Origin: an uncultured Clostridia bacterium
Lineage (GTDB): Bacteria > Bacillota > Clostridia > Oscillospirales > Acutalibacteraceae
Reading direction: 5' to 3'
Length of the DNA stretch: 18,671 bases
Assembly: GCA_947623215.1 (NCBI GenBank)
Contig: CANQGN010000011.1
Location: 1 to 18,671 of the forward strand
Shown here: one piece after another, positions 1-7,088 of the stretch
Layout: each line of letters begins with the position of its first letter
Position numbering within the stretch: the first letter of the stretch is position 1
Made by a program: the position numbers and the translations under genes
Notes under the pieces: model-generated
The model's input: only the letters and a program-made list of their open reading frames with translations
Told to the model about the DNA's origin: nothing
Databases searched by the model: none

Positions 1-3000
1 CACCGGCTTGCGGCTGGGGTTCCTGCGCGGGGGCTTCAGCGTTTTGAACCAATCTTTGATGCAGGGGGTCAGCACGTCGTAGCCGTTGTGGTTTAAGTGC
101 ACTTCGTCGTCCATGTTATAGGCTTCCCCCATCAAATCCGGCCGAATCAGCGCGCTTACCGCGCCGTCGCTCCCCTGCAAATCCAGGCAGGGGATGCCCC
201 ATTTGTTGCAAATGGCCAGAGCGGTTTCGCGGTAAAGGGCCATATCGGTAGAGAGGTCAAGCGGAATGGCGTAATTGAGAATGTACCCCAGCGCGGCGGT
301 GGGGAAGGTTGCCCTGGCGGTGCAAAAGATGTTTTCCAGCGCACCGGCAAAGGTGGCGGTATCAAACGAACCTGCCGCAAGCCCCTCGCTTATATTGCCC
401 ACCGGCGCATTGGAACCGGCGTCGTTTACGCCGCCCTGCATAATCACGTAGTCAAAGGTCTGCCCTTTTACCGCCTCAAACTGGTTGACGATTTGGGCGT
501 GGTCGCCCCGCACGGTGCTGAGCGCCCAGCCGCCCTGCGACTGGTTGGTGGCAATCAGTCCCATGTTGTCTGCCAGGCGGCTGGCCCAGCCGTAGTGAAA
601 GGGGGTATCGTTCGCGCCAAAACTAATCGAGTCCCCCACAAACAGGGCGGTTTTGGCAAAATACTCGCTGTCGGCAATTTTATCGGTCATCGGTTGCCAC
701 CCGGTTATGGAGGCAATCCTATCCGCCAGCGCTTGACCGGCTTTTAGGTGAGAGGCAAGGGTGGGGTGGTCGCCCACGCCTCTGCCCTCTGCCGCCGGGT
801 TTGCCTGCGGCAGGGCGAGGTAATACACATTTTCGTCGCCTTTGGCCTTACAGTTTTCTACCGCCTGTTCCAGCAGGTTGCTGCGGTAGTTAACCATGCT
901 GCCGTAGCACCAAATAATGGCGGCCGACGGGTTGTGCTCCCGCACCATGCGAATCATCTCTTCGGCGGCGGCTACCAGCTCGTCGTCAGAGGGCCAGCCC
1001 ACGTCGTTGGTGCCAAGGGCAATCACCACCACGTCGGCCGGGTTGGCCGCAAAGTCATAGGCGGTGGTTTTGTTAAAATTCAGGCCGTCTATATAGGGGT
1101 AAAGGTCCTGCATGACGCAGTTCGGGCCGTTGCCAATGTAGCGGCAGCCAATGCCGCTGGCGCAAATGGTGGTTACCTCCGCTCCCAGCAGCTCGCCCGC
1201 CATGGTGGCAAAGGTGCGGGTGCCGTCTTGCTCGTAAGAGGTATGGGCGCCCGAACCGCCGTTTGTGACCAAATTGCCGAATCCGGCGGTAATAGAGTCG
1301 CCCACCACCTCGATTTGCCGGTCGGCTTTGGCGGGCGGGGTATCGGTAATTGCGCCGGAGGTAGCGAGAGAGCGCACGGCCACCGTGCCGATTTGCCCTT
1401 CGGAGCGTTTGCGCACCCGAATGACGTGCTTGCCGGCGCTCAGCCCCCGCGCCAGCGTGTAGTCGCCGTCGCCGGTCAGGCAAAGGGTGCTGCGGGGTTC
1501 AACGTCGTCGTCTACATATACGTTTACGTAAACGTTCCGGTCGTTGCTTTTGGTTACCGCAAAGTTGGCGTAGGCGTCGGTTCCGTCTACCTCAAACCCG
1601 AAGCCAGACATCGTCCAGTTAAAATGCAGCGCCCCCTCTGCCATATAGGTGCGCCCGTAGGTGGTCAGGTCTACGTCTTCAATTGGGCGGCCGACCCGGC
1701 CAAAGGCGTCTGTCGGTTGCTCCGCCTCATTGGGCACAAACACAATATCGCGGAAATAGCAGTTGTTGTACACATCGGCGGGCATGTTGTAAAAGCCGTA
1801 AACTGCGTCCAGCGAGCAGCAGCCCATGGTGGCCGCGCGCACGGTAAGGTACTCGTTTTCCACGTCCTCTGCCATATTCGGCCTGCGGCTGCACAGGCCG
1901 TCTTGCCCGGCCGAGACCGCTACCACGTAGGTTTTGCCTGCTTGCAGCTGTACGGGCTCGGGCAGGGCAAATGTCTGCCAGCCCTCGTAGCCGGGGGCGA
2001 TTTCCCACTCGTAAAAATCGGGGGTCAGGTTTTTCTGGTTCTGGTATTCCCACAAGCTGACCACGTGGGTGCCGGATTCTTGGGCCGTGGTGTAAATGCG
2101 CACGTGGGTAACGCTGCCCGCAACTTTGGCGGTAAAAATGGTGCCGTACTGGTTGCGGAAGCCGCCGCCGTCGGTTGTGCCCTCGGGGGTTATGCCCGCA
2201 AGCATGGAAACGCCCTCTGCCGGTTCGTCGCTTTGGGCTTCTATTTCAACCGAAACGTCGTCTATACGCGCCCAGCCTTTTGTGGCGTCGCCCCGCTCTA
2301 CCCCCACGTGGTAGTTGCCGGTTTTGGGCACGGTAAAGGCAAAGTCGGCCTCCCCCCACGCGGTATTGGTAAAGGGTTCGCTTGCAATCAGCTGCCCGGT
2401 TATCTGGTCTTTTACAAACAGCCGCACCGGGTCGCCGGAGGATTGCGTTTTGGCCTTAAACCGGTAGGTGTGCCCTTCAAAGAGCTTTACGCCCTCGTAC
2501 AGCGCGGCGTCCGCTTTGTCTAACTCCGCTATGTAGCCGTAAAATTCGCCCGATTGCCCCACCGGGTCGTTGGCGGCGCCGGCGCTGCCCCCCGCGCGGG
2601 AGACCCAGTAGAGGTCGCCGATTGTTTCAAAATCGCCGTTTTTGAGCGCGGGCATAGAGTCAAAGCCGTAAAAATCGCTTACTTGCAGGGTGTACCAGTT
2701 GCTTTGAATGCTGCCGATTTCATTATTTTCAAACCGAATGTTCTTCATGGCGTTGGTAGACCCGTTAAAGTCAAACTCGCCGGTTTCGGCGTTCCAGTTG
2801 CCGGTCCAGGCGCCGATGGTTTCAAAGTAGTTGTCATGAACGGAAATATCGCTGTACTCCACCTGCCGCGGGTTCGGCGCCTGCGAACCCCACGGAATAA
2901 AGGCGAAGGCTTTGCATTCGTCCCAGGCCATATCCACATGGTTGTGGTCGATTTCAATATGCCGGGAGGGCAGGGGGCGCTGGTTGTTGTACCACAGCCC

Positions 3001-4200
3001 CTCGCGCGGGTCGTTGTAAGAAGAGGTTACGTGAATGCCGTCGTCGCCGGAATTGACGTTACAGCCGGTTACGCGAATGTTTTGCGAATTGACTATGGCA
3101 ATGCCGTCGGTACCGCCGAGCAGGCCGTCGGCAATATCTATGGTCAGGTTTTGGTAAAGCCCGTTGGAACAGCTGACCACCTTGGTGCAGTAGGCGTAGT
3201 ACCGCCGCACGGTAAAGTCAGAGAGTTCAAAGCCGTCTACTTCATACAGCCCAATGGCCTGCATGGCAATGACGCCGCGCGGGTCGCTGCTGGCGTTCAT
3301 GTAAATGGTGCCCTTGCCGGTTACCCGCACGTTTTGGGTACCCTTGCCGCCGTACAGGAAGGGATAATTGTAAAAGGCGGGGGAATTCCACAAAATGGAG
3401 TCGTCAATATCTTTGGTAAACTGAATTTCGCGCGGCGCAAAATCGTGCAGCGGGTCTACAAAGTCGTTGGGATTGCCGCTTTGCAGCAGCACCGCGCCCT
3501 CTTCAAACAGCAGGGTTACGTTGCTGCGCAGCAGCAAATTGCCGGAGACAAAGGTTTTGCCGGCGTTAAGCCGCACGGTGCCGCCCCCCGCGTTGTAAGC
3601 GGCGTCTATGGCAGCCTGAATGGCGGCGCGGTCGTTGGTGTGGCCGTCTCCCTTGGCGCCGGTTTCGGTTACCTTTACGTCAAAGGCTGTTGGCGGGGCT
3701 TTCAGCTCTTCCAGCTTTTGCTCGGCCGCCTGTAGCACCTCCAGCCTGGTTACCAGCGCTTTTTGCTCGTCGGTTAACTGCTCGTAGGCGGCGCGGGCGT
3801 CTATAATGGCGTTCTCTTTCTCCAAGGTTACTTCACCAATCCCCTCTATGGCCCGGTCAACCGCGGCGGCTGCCGCCCGGTCGGCCTCTGCTTTTTCTTC
3901 TGCGGGGAATACCGTGAGCTTTTTCACCGCGTACTTTAAAATGTCTAACGCATCCACCGCGTTTACCGCACCGTTTGCGTCTACGTCGGCGGCCTCTTTT
4001 TGTCGGTCGGTAAAGTCGCGTTTGTGTACGGCGTAGCGTAGCACTTCCAGCGCGTCTTTGGCGTCTACTATGCCGTCGCCGTTTACGTCGCCCCAGCGAA
4101 AGGCATTGGCAGGCGCTGCCAGTGCGCCAAGCGGCAGCAAGGCGCAGCAAAGCGCCGCCGCCAGCAGCAGGCAAATGGTTCGTTTTGCTTGGTGTTTCAT
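1..4200 (-). CDS. Secreted dockerin protein with GH28-like beta-helix, CBM, DUF4082 and two SGNH esterase domains (3' end outside window)
   Basis: One reading frame stays open from the ATG at 4200 to base 1 (1400 codons). I checked every triplet and found no stop, so the C-terminus lies off the window. GGAGGA precedes the ATG. Visible order: signal peptide (1-29, Leu/Ala core, LAAPA cleavage region); two dockerin repeats (38-60 and 72-94) with all Ca2+ ligand positions filled (D38/N40/D42/D46/D49 and D72/D74/N76/N80/D83); helical module (about 100-170); GH28/pectate-lyase-like beta-helix (about 172-515; TDG 364-366, GDDG 385-388); CBM4/9-like domain (519-657); DUF4082-like domain (about 680-825); CE2-type N-terminal sandwich (about 835-950); SGNH domain 1 (GDSIT 967-971, SGIG 1015-1018, GTND 1063-1066, DHP 1144-1146); SGNH domain 2 (GDSIS 1189-1193, GGVND 1256-1260, DEVH 1365-1368). 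The role, inferred from these domains, is extracellular cleavage and deacetylation of a pectin-like polysaccharide. The exact substrate is not shown. Confidence 0.9.
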   Translation of the reverse strand, partial: MKHQAKRTICLLLAAALCCALLPLGALAAPANAFRWGDVNGDGIVDAKDALEVLRYAVHKRDFTDRQKEAADVDANGAVNAVDALDILKYAVKKLTVFPAEEKAEADRAAAAAVDRAIEGIGEVTLEKENAIIDARAAYEQLTDEQKALVTRLEVLQAAEQKLEELKAPPTAFDVKVTETGAKGDGHTNDRAAIQAAIDAAYNAGGGTVRLNAGKTFVSGNLLLRSNVTLLFEEGAVLLQSGNPNDFVDPLHDFAPREIQFTKDIDDSILWNSPAFYNYPFLYGGKGTQNVRVTGKGTIYMNASSDPRGVIAMQAIGLYEVDGFELSDFTVRRYYAYCTKVVSCSNGLYQNLTIDIADGLLGGTDGIAIVNSQNIRVTGCNVNSGDDGIHVTSSYNDPREGLWYNNQRPLPSRHIEIDHNHVDMAWDECKAFAFIPWGSQAPNPRQVEYSDISVHDNYFETIGAWTGNWNAETGEFDFNGSTNAMKNIRFENNEIGSIQSNWYTLQVSDFYGFDSMPALKNGDFETIGDLYWVSRAGGSAGAANDPVGQSGEFYGYIAELDKADAALYEGVKLFEGHTYRFKAKTQSSGDPVRLFVKDQITGQLIASEPFTNTAWGEADFAFTVPKTGNYHVGVERGDATKGWARIDDVSVEIEAQSDEPAEGVSMLAGITPEGTTDGGGFRNQYGTIFTAKVAGSVTHVRIYTTAQESGTHVVSLWEYQNQKNLTPDFYEWEIAPGYEGWQTFALPEPVQLQAGKTYVVAVSAGQDGLCSRRPNMAEDVENEYLTVRAATMGCCSLDAVYGFYNMPADVYNNCYFRDIVFVPNEAEQPTDAFGRVGRPIEDVDLTTYGRTYMAEGALHFNWTMSGFGFEVDGTDAYANFAVTKSNDRNVYVNVYVDDDVEPRSTLCLTGDGDYTLARGLSAGKHVIRVRKRSEGQIGTVAVRSLATSGAITDTPPAKADRQIEVVGDSITAGFGNLVTNGGSGAHTSYEQDGTRTFATMAGELLGAEVTTICASGIGCRYIGNGPNCVMQDLYPYIDGLNFNKTTAYDFAANPADVVVIALGTNDVGWPSDDELVAAAEEMIRMVREHNPSAAIIWCYGSMVNYRSNLLEQAVENCKAKGDENVYYLALPQANPAAEGRGVGDHPTLASHLKAGQALADRIASITGWQPMTDKIADSEYFAKTALFVGDSISFGANDTPFHYGWASRLADNMGLIATNQSQGGWALSTVRGDHAQIVNQFEAVKGQTFDYVIMQGGVNDAGSNAPVGNISEGLAAGSFDTATFAGALENIFCTARATFPTAALGYILNYAIPLDLSTDMALYRETALAICNKWGIPCLDLQGSDGAVSALIRPDLMGEAYNMDDEVHLNHNGYDVLTPCIKDWFKTLKPPRRNPSRKPV

Positions 4201-4249
4201 GGGGATTCCTCCTTTTTGTTTTTATTTTTTCTTTTTGCAGGGTCGGCCG

Positions 4250-4270
4250 GGGCGGGCGAGCAACCCGCCC
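4250..4270 (-). other. GC-rich hairpin between the oxidoreductase and the dockerin protein
   Basis: A 7-bp inverted repeat (GGGCGGG / CCCGCCC, 7-nt loop) lies in the 85-nt gap between the two minus-strand genes. Reading the minus strand, it is followed by a spacer and then an A-rich tract before the ribosome-binding site, so it lacks a terminator U-tract. It may stabilise or process the mRNA between the two genes. Functional evidence is absent. Confidence 0.3.
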
Positions 4271-4285
4271 GGTGCGCCCAAAAAC

Positions 4286-5554
4286 TTATTTGGTTTTTGT
4301 CGCCTCTCCCGCATCCGATTGGCCAATCATTTCGCGGTAGCGCCGCAGCCCCGCAGGGGAGGGGCGGTAGTGTGGGTTAGAGCAGCAGGGCAGGGTAGGG
4401 GGTGCGCCGTCTTCGCCCCAAAAGGGGGTTAGGTGGTCTGCCTCGTACTGTTTGCGGTCTTCTTCGCGGTGAAAATCCGGCAGGGCAATGGGAACGCCGC
4501 CCTGCAAAATGCTGCGGTGGGCCAAAATGCCAACGGAGGCCATGGTGGTGGCAAAGTAGACGTCAAAATCCGGCTGCTCGCCGGTTTTGACCGCCCGCAA
4601 AAAGTTGCGGGTTACAAAAAAGTCGCTGCCCTCGTGCCCGGCGGCCACCGCCAGGTCGGCGTCCGGGTCGTGCCAGGCGGGTTCATAGCAGCTGGTCGCT
4701 TGCGATCCCTCCGGTACTTCCCATGGGTTGTAGCGCAGCATAATTTGCCCGCCCATGCCCCGGGGGTTTTCTACCTGCCCCTTTTCGCCGCATATGCGGT
4801 ACGAGTTGCCCTCCGCGCCGTACCCGGCGCAGCCGGTCACCCGAAAAACCGAGCGGTCGTCGTTCAGTGTGGTTATAATGGCCGAGCGGTCGCCCACATA
4901 GCTGCCGTTGGCGTCTTCTTCACAAAAGGGCACAAACACCGGCAGGGCCGAAACCTGCACCGGGCGGGCGCCGGTGGCGTGCATTAAGGGGGCGAGCGAA
5001 TGGGTAATGTAGTAAGCGCGGGGCAAAAAGTTGCGCCAGTGCTTCTCATACGGGCGGTGGCGGGGGTAAAAAACGCCGTCGTTTGGGTTAAAGGGGTGAT
5101 TGTATTCCCCCTCCGCAAAGAGAAAGCGCCCCAGCGTGCCGCCGTCGCAAATGCGCTTGATTTCCTGATTAAACTTCATGTATGGGTAATTTTCCGCCAG
5201 CATAAAAATGGCGCTGCTTTGCTCTGCCGCCCGCACCAGCGCCACCCCCTCTGCCATGGTGGCGTTAGAGGCGCACTCGCACAGCACGTGCACCCCGCGC
5301 TGTAGGCAGTCTATGGCGTAGGCGGCGTGGTTGGGGTAGCAGTTGGCCAGCACCACGGCCTCCGGCTTTTGGGCCATCATTTCGTCATAGCTGCTGCAAA
5401 AAACGACGGATTTATCTACCCTCTCCCGCAGCGCCGCCCGCCGCTTTGGCGCCCGGTCGCAAAGCGCTACCAGCCGGGCGTTGCATTTTAAGGCGCTGTT
5501 AAGATAGGCTTCGCCGCGGTCCAGACCAAAAACGGCCAGTCGAATGGGTTCCAT
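4286..5554 (-). CDS. Gfo/Idh/MocA-family oxidoreductase
   Basis: The 422-aa product has the Gfo/Idh/MocA layout: an N-terminal nucleotide-binding fold (IRLAVFGLDRG from residue 4, then ALCDR at 30-34) and a C-terminal alpha/beta substrate domain. I chose the ATG at 5554 because GGAGG lies just upstream; an in-frame ATG 33 nt earlier lacks such a site. The family's usual EKP motif reads ECA here (E93-C94-A95), so the conserved lysine is missing, and the glycine-rich loop is GLDRG rather than GxGxxG. Members oxidise or epimerise sugars and inositols with NAD(P), and some are glycosidases. It is cytoplasmic, lies 85 nt upstream of the dockerin enzyme on the same strand, and probably shares its transcript, which suggests it handles a released sugar. 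The exact reaction cannot be read from the sequence. Confidence 0.85.
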   Translation of the reverse strand: MEPIRLAVFGLDRGEAYLNSALKCNARLVALCDRAPKRRAALRERVDKSVVFCSSYDEMMAQKPEAVVLANCYPNHAAYAIDCLQRGVHVLCECASNATMAEGVALVRAAEQSSAIFMLAENYPYMKFNQEIKRICDGGTLGRFLFAEGEYNHPFNPNDGVFYPRHRPYEKHWRNFLPRAYYITHSLAPLMHATGARPVQVSALPVFVPFCEEDANGSYVGDRSAIITTLNDDRSVFRVTGCAGYGAEGNSYRICGEKGQVENPRGMGGQIMLRYNPWEVPEGSQATSCYEPAWHDPDADLAVAAGHEGSDFFVTRNFLRAVKTGEQPDFDVYFATTMASVGILAHRSILQGGVPIALPDFHREEDRKQYEADHLTPFWGEDGAPPTLPCCSNPHYRPSPAGLRRYREMIGQSDAGEATKTK

Positions 5555-5585
5555 TGCCCCACCTCCACTTGTGGTTGTCGCTCTC

Positions 5586-5614
5586 ATTATACCAGAACAA
5601 CCCGGCCGAAAAAA
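5586..5614 (-). promoter_or_regulatory. Promoter for the oxidoreductase-dockerin operon (perfect -10, poor -35)
   Basis: On the minus strand a perfect TATAAT lies at 5591-5586. Seventeen bases upstream is only a T-tract (5614-5609), a poor -35. A strong -10 with a weak -35 beside phased repeats is typical of an activator-dependent promoter. The start codon of the oxidoreductase is about 30 bases downstream. Confidence 0.6.
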
Positions 5615-5644
5615 TGGAAAAAGTATGGTAAAACATGGAAAAAG
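5614..5644 (+). promoter_or_regulatory. Helically phased ATGG repeats, likely AraC-family operator
   Basis: ATGGAAAAAG occurs at 5614-5623 and again at 5635-5644, a 21-bp period. A related ATGGTAAAAC sits between them at 5625-5634, so ATGG recurs at 11- and 10-bp steps on one face of the helix. AraC-family proteins commonly bind two direct half-sites about 21 bp apart. The array touches the weak -35 of the leftward promoter and abuts the -35 of the regulator's own promoter, so one bound protein could activate one and repress the other. Binding is inferred. Confidence 0.6.
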
Positions 5645-5645
5645 G

Positions 5646-5674
5646 TTGCACTTTATGCCCGATTGCGGTATGAT
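5646..5674 (+). promoter_or_regulatory. Sigma-70-type promoter of the AraC-family regulator
   Basis: TTGCAC (5646-5651) and TATGAT (5669-5674) are separated by exactly 17 bases. Transcription would start near 5681, just before GAGGTGAG and the ATG at 5695. The -35 begins two bases after the last ATGG repeat, which suggests autoregulation. Confidence 0.7.
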
Positions 5675-5694
5675 AAGGCCGAGGTGAGAAACCC

Positions 5695-6729
5695 ATGAAC
5701 AGCCAAAGTATGTGCAAATTTATTTTGGACTCTGCCGACGGGCGGCTGCAACTCGCCAATTTTGTGTACGAGGCCACGTTGCCCCACGCCGGCGAAATGC
5801 AGCTGCTCCGCTCGCACACCATGTATTTGGTCACGCAGGGGGCGGGGGAGTACCGGGGCGAATTTTTGGTGAGGCGGCTGCGGCCGGGCACGCTGTTTTT
5901 CAGCTTTGCGGGGGCGCCCTCTCAAATTAACGACGCCGGCGGGCTGCAATATATGTATATTACCTTTACGGGCGAGCGGGCGGAGGAGCTTTTTCGCCGG
6001 TTCGGCATTTCGCAAAGCAACTGCGTGTTTGAGGGGTTCGAGCAGCTGGCCCCGCTGTGGAAAGACAGCTTAACCCGCGCGGGGGGCGAAAACATTGATT
6101 TGCTGAGCGAAAGTATGCTGCTGTACGCTTTTTCCAAGCTGCGCGACTCGGTCAACCCCTGCCATCGCGTGCTCAACCAGATGCTCAAAACCACGGAGGA
6201 ACATTTTACAAATTCCGCCTTTTCACTCGCCTTTTTGGCCGGGCAGCTGGGCTACAACGCCAAATATCTCTCGCACCTGTTTAAAGAAGAAATGGGCATG
6301 GCGTTTTCGGAATACCTTACTAATTTGCGTATGAAGCACGCCGTGTTTTTAATGGCGCAGGGGGTTACGGCCGCCAAAAACGTGGCGCTGCTCTCGGGCT
6401 ACGCCGACCCGCTCTATTTTTCTAAGGTATTTAAAAAGTATATGGGCACCTCGCCCCGCGACTATTTGTTAGAGCTGCAACAGCCGGGCGGGCAAAAGCG
6501 CGAAGCGCCGGCCGGGCGGCTGCCGCTTCGGGTAGAGGCCGCGGCGGCAGCGGCGGGGGCTGCCGAACCCGCCGGCCCCGGGGAGGAAGAAAAACCGCCC
6601 CGCGAGATGCGGCAGCAAGAACGGGAGGAAGATTTGCTGCAAGCTTGTTTGGCCCTGCTTGCTGCCAAAAGTGAAGAGCAGCGGCGACGGTGGCACCGGC
6701 TGCTGCTGGACGAAGAAACGCCGGAATAG
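5695..6729 (+). CDS. AraC-family transcriptional regulator with a long C-terminal tail
   Basis: The 344-aa protein has an N-terminal cupin-like sensing region (about 15-110, with RPGTLFFSF at 63-71) and a C-terminal double helix-turn-helix (about 160-258). The latter shows the family pattern FSLAFLAGQLGYNAKYLSHLFK, then VALLSGYADPLYFSKVFKKYMGTSPRDYL. GAGGTGAG precedes the ATG. It is divergent from the oxidoreductase-dockerin genes and separated from them by 140 bp holding phased repeats, so it most likely senses a sugar and controls those genes and itself. The ordinary family end is near residue 260. Here about 85 residues follow, rich in Ala, Pro, Glu and Arg, including an alanine run (282-287) and a charged, probably helical, segment (302-338). 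The ligand is unknown. Confidence 0.92.
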   Translation: MNSQSMCKFILDSADGRLQLANFVYEATLPHAGEMQLLRSHTMYLVTQGAGEYRGEFLVRRLRPGTLFFSFAGAPSQINDAGGLQYMYITFTGERAEELFRRFGISQSNCVFEGFEQLAPLWKDSLTRAGGENIDLLSESMLLYAFSKLRDSVNPCHRVLNQMLKTTEEHFTNSAFSLAFLAGQLGYNAKYLSHLFKEEMGMAFSEYLTNLRMKHAVFLMAQGVTAAKNVALLSGYADPLYFSKVFKKYMGTSPRDYLLELQQPGGQKREAPAGRLPLRVEAAAAAAGAAEPAGPGEEEKPPREMRQQEREEDLLQACLALLAAKSEEQRRRWHRLLLDEETPE

Positions 6730-6750
6730 CCACTTTTTCCAACCCCCGAA

Positions 6751-6773
6751 AACCCTGCCCCGGGTTGCTTTTT
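6751..6773 (+). terminator. Weak intrinsic terminator after the AraC gene
   Basis: AACCC (6751-6755) pairs with GGGTT (6762-6766) around a 6-nt loop, and five T residues follow at 6769-6773. The 5-bp stem is short, so termination may be partial. Confidence 0.45.
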
Positions 6774-6834
6774 GCCCCTGATTAGCCGGTTGCCGGGCGG
6801 GTTTTGAGCGGGGCGGGGGAGAGGAAGCAAACAA

Positions 6835-6881
6835 AGACTATATCTTGGGTTTGGCAAGAGGCGACGGCCCACATCTTGTAT
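6835..6881. promoter_or_regulatory. Upstream candidate NrdR-box pair
   Basis: AGACTATATCTTGGGT (6835-6850) matches about 13 of 16 positions of the NrdR palindrome ACACWATATATWGTGT. A weaker half-conserved site, strongest in ATCTTGTAT, lies 31 bp on at 6866-6881. The spacing is what NrdR pairs usually show, but this pair is about 120 bp upstream of the nrdD -35. Less certain than the downstream pair. Confidence 0.45.
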
Positions 6882-6902
6882 TTTGGCCCGGATTTCTTGG
6901 GC

Positions 6903-6916
6903 TTTTTGTACAAAAA
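6903..6916. repeat. AT-rich perfect palindrome TTTTTGTACAAAAA
   Basis: This 14-bp perfect palindrome lies between the two NrdR-box pairs. It may be a protein-binding site, but I do not recognise the family. A partial copy (TTTTTGGTAC) occurs about 23 bases downstream at 6926-6935. Confidence 0.4.
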
Positions 6917-6970
6917 AGCGCCGCGTTTTTGGTACATTTGACAAATTTTAAAAAATTGGCAGAAAGACAG

Positions 6971-6999
6971 TTGCTTTTTGTGCGCGGGTGTGCTATGAT
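6971..6999 (+). promoter_or_regulatory. Promoter of nrdD
   Basis: TTGCTT (6971-6976) and TATGAT (6994-6999) have a 17-base spacer. Transcription should start near 7006, immediately before the first NrdR box, so a bound repressor would block the start region. An A/T-rich tract just upstream (6943-6957) could serve as an UP element. Confidence 0.7.
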
Positions 7000-7009
7000 A
7001 GCCCATGCG

Positions 7010-7057
7010 ACAAGATATATAGGGTATTTTTCCCTGCTGCAACACAAGATGTTGTGA
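7010..7057. promoter_or_regulatory. Tandem NrdR boxes controlling nrdD
   Basis: ACAAGATATATAGGGT (7010-7025) and ACACAAGATGTTGTGA (7042-7057) each match about 13 of 16 positions of the NrdR consensus ACACWATATATWGTGT. They start 32 bp apart, three helical turns, the spacing known for NrdR operators. They lie between the promoter and the nrdD start codon, fitting repression of ribonucleotide reductase when dATP is high. The nrdR gene is not in this window. Confidence 0.75.
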
Positions 7058-7088
7058 ACGTACCCCGTACAGAAAGGAAGTAAGCAGC

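Larger units (their letters stand above)
6730..7088. other. 359-bp intergenic region, no gene: terminator, two NrdR-box pairs, palindrome, nrdD promoter
   Basis: I find no supportable gene here. From left to right it holds a weak terminator after the AraC gene, a candidate NrdR-box pair (6835-6881), an AT-rich palindrome (6903-6916), an isolated TTGACA with no matching -10 (6938-6943), and the nrdD promoter and main NrdR-box pair. The sites are listed separately. Confidence 0.7.

Noticed and set aside
97..3735. Long plus-strand open frames at 97-747, 748-2523 and 2554-3735
   Set aside because: They are the exact antisense of the dockerin enzyme's codons, have no domain signature or ribosome-binding site, and are rich in Gly/Val/His as expected of the complement of GC-rich coding DNA.
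5646..5674. Sigma-E or sigma-G sporulation promoter for the AraC gene
   Set aside because: The hexamers and 17-base spacing fit the housekeeping sigma factor much better.
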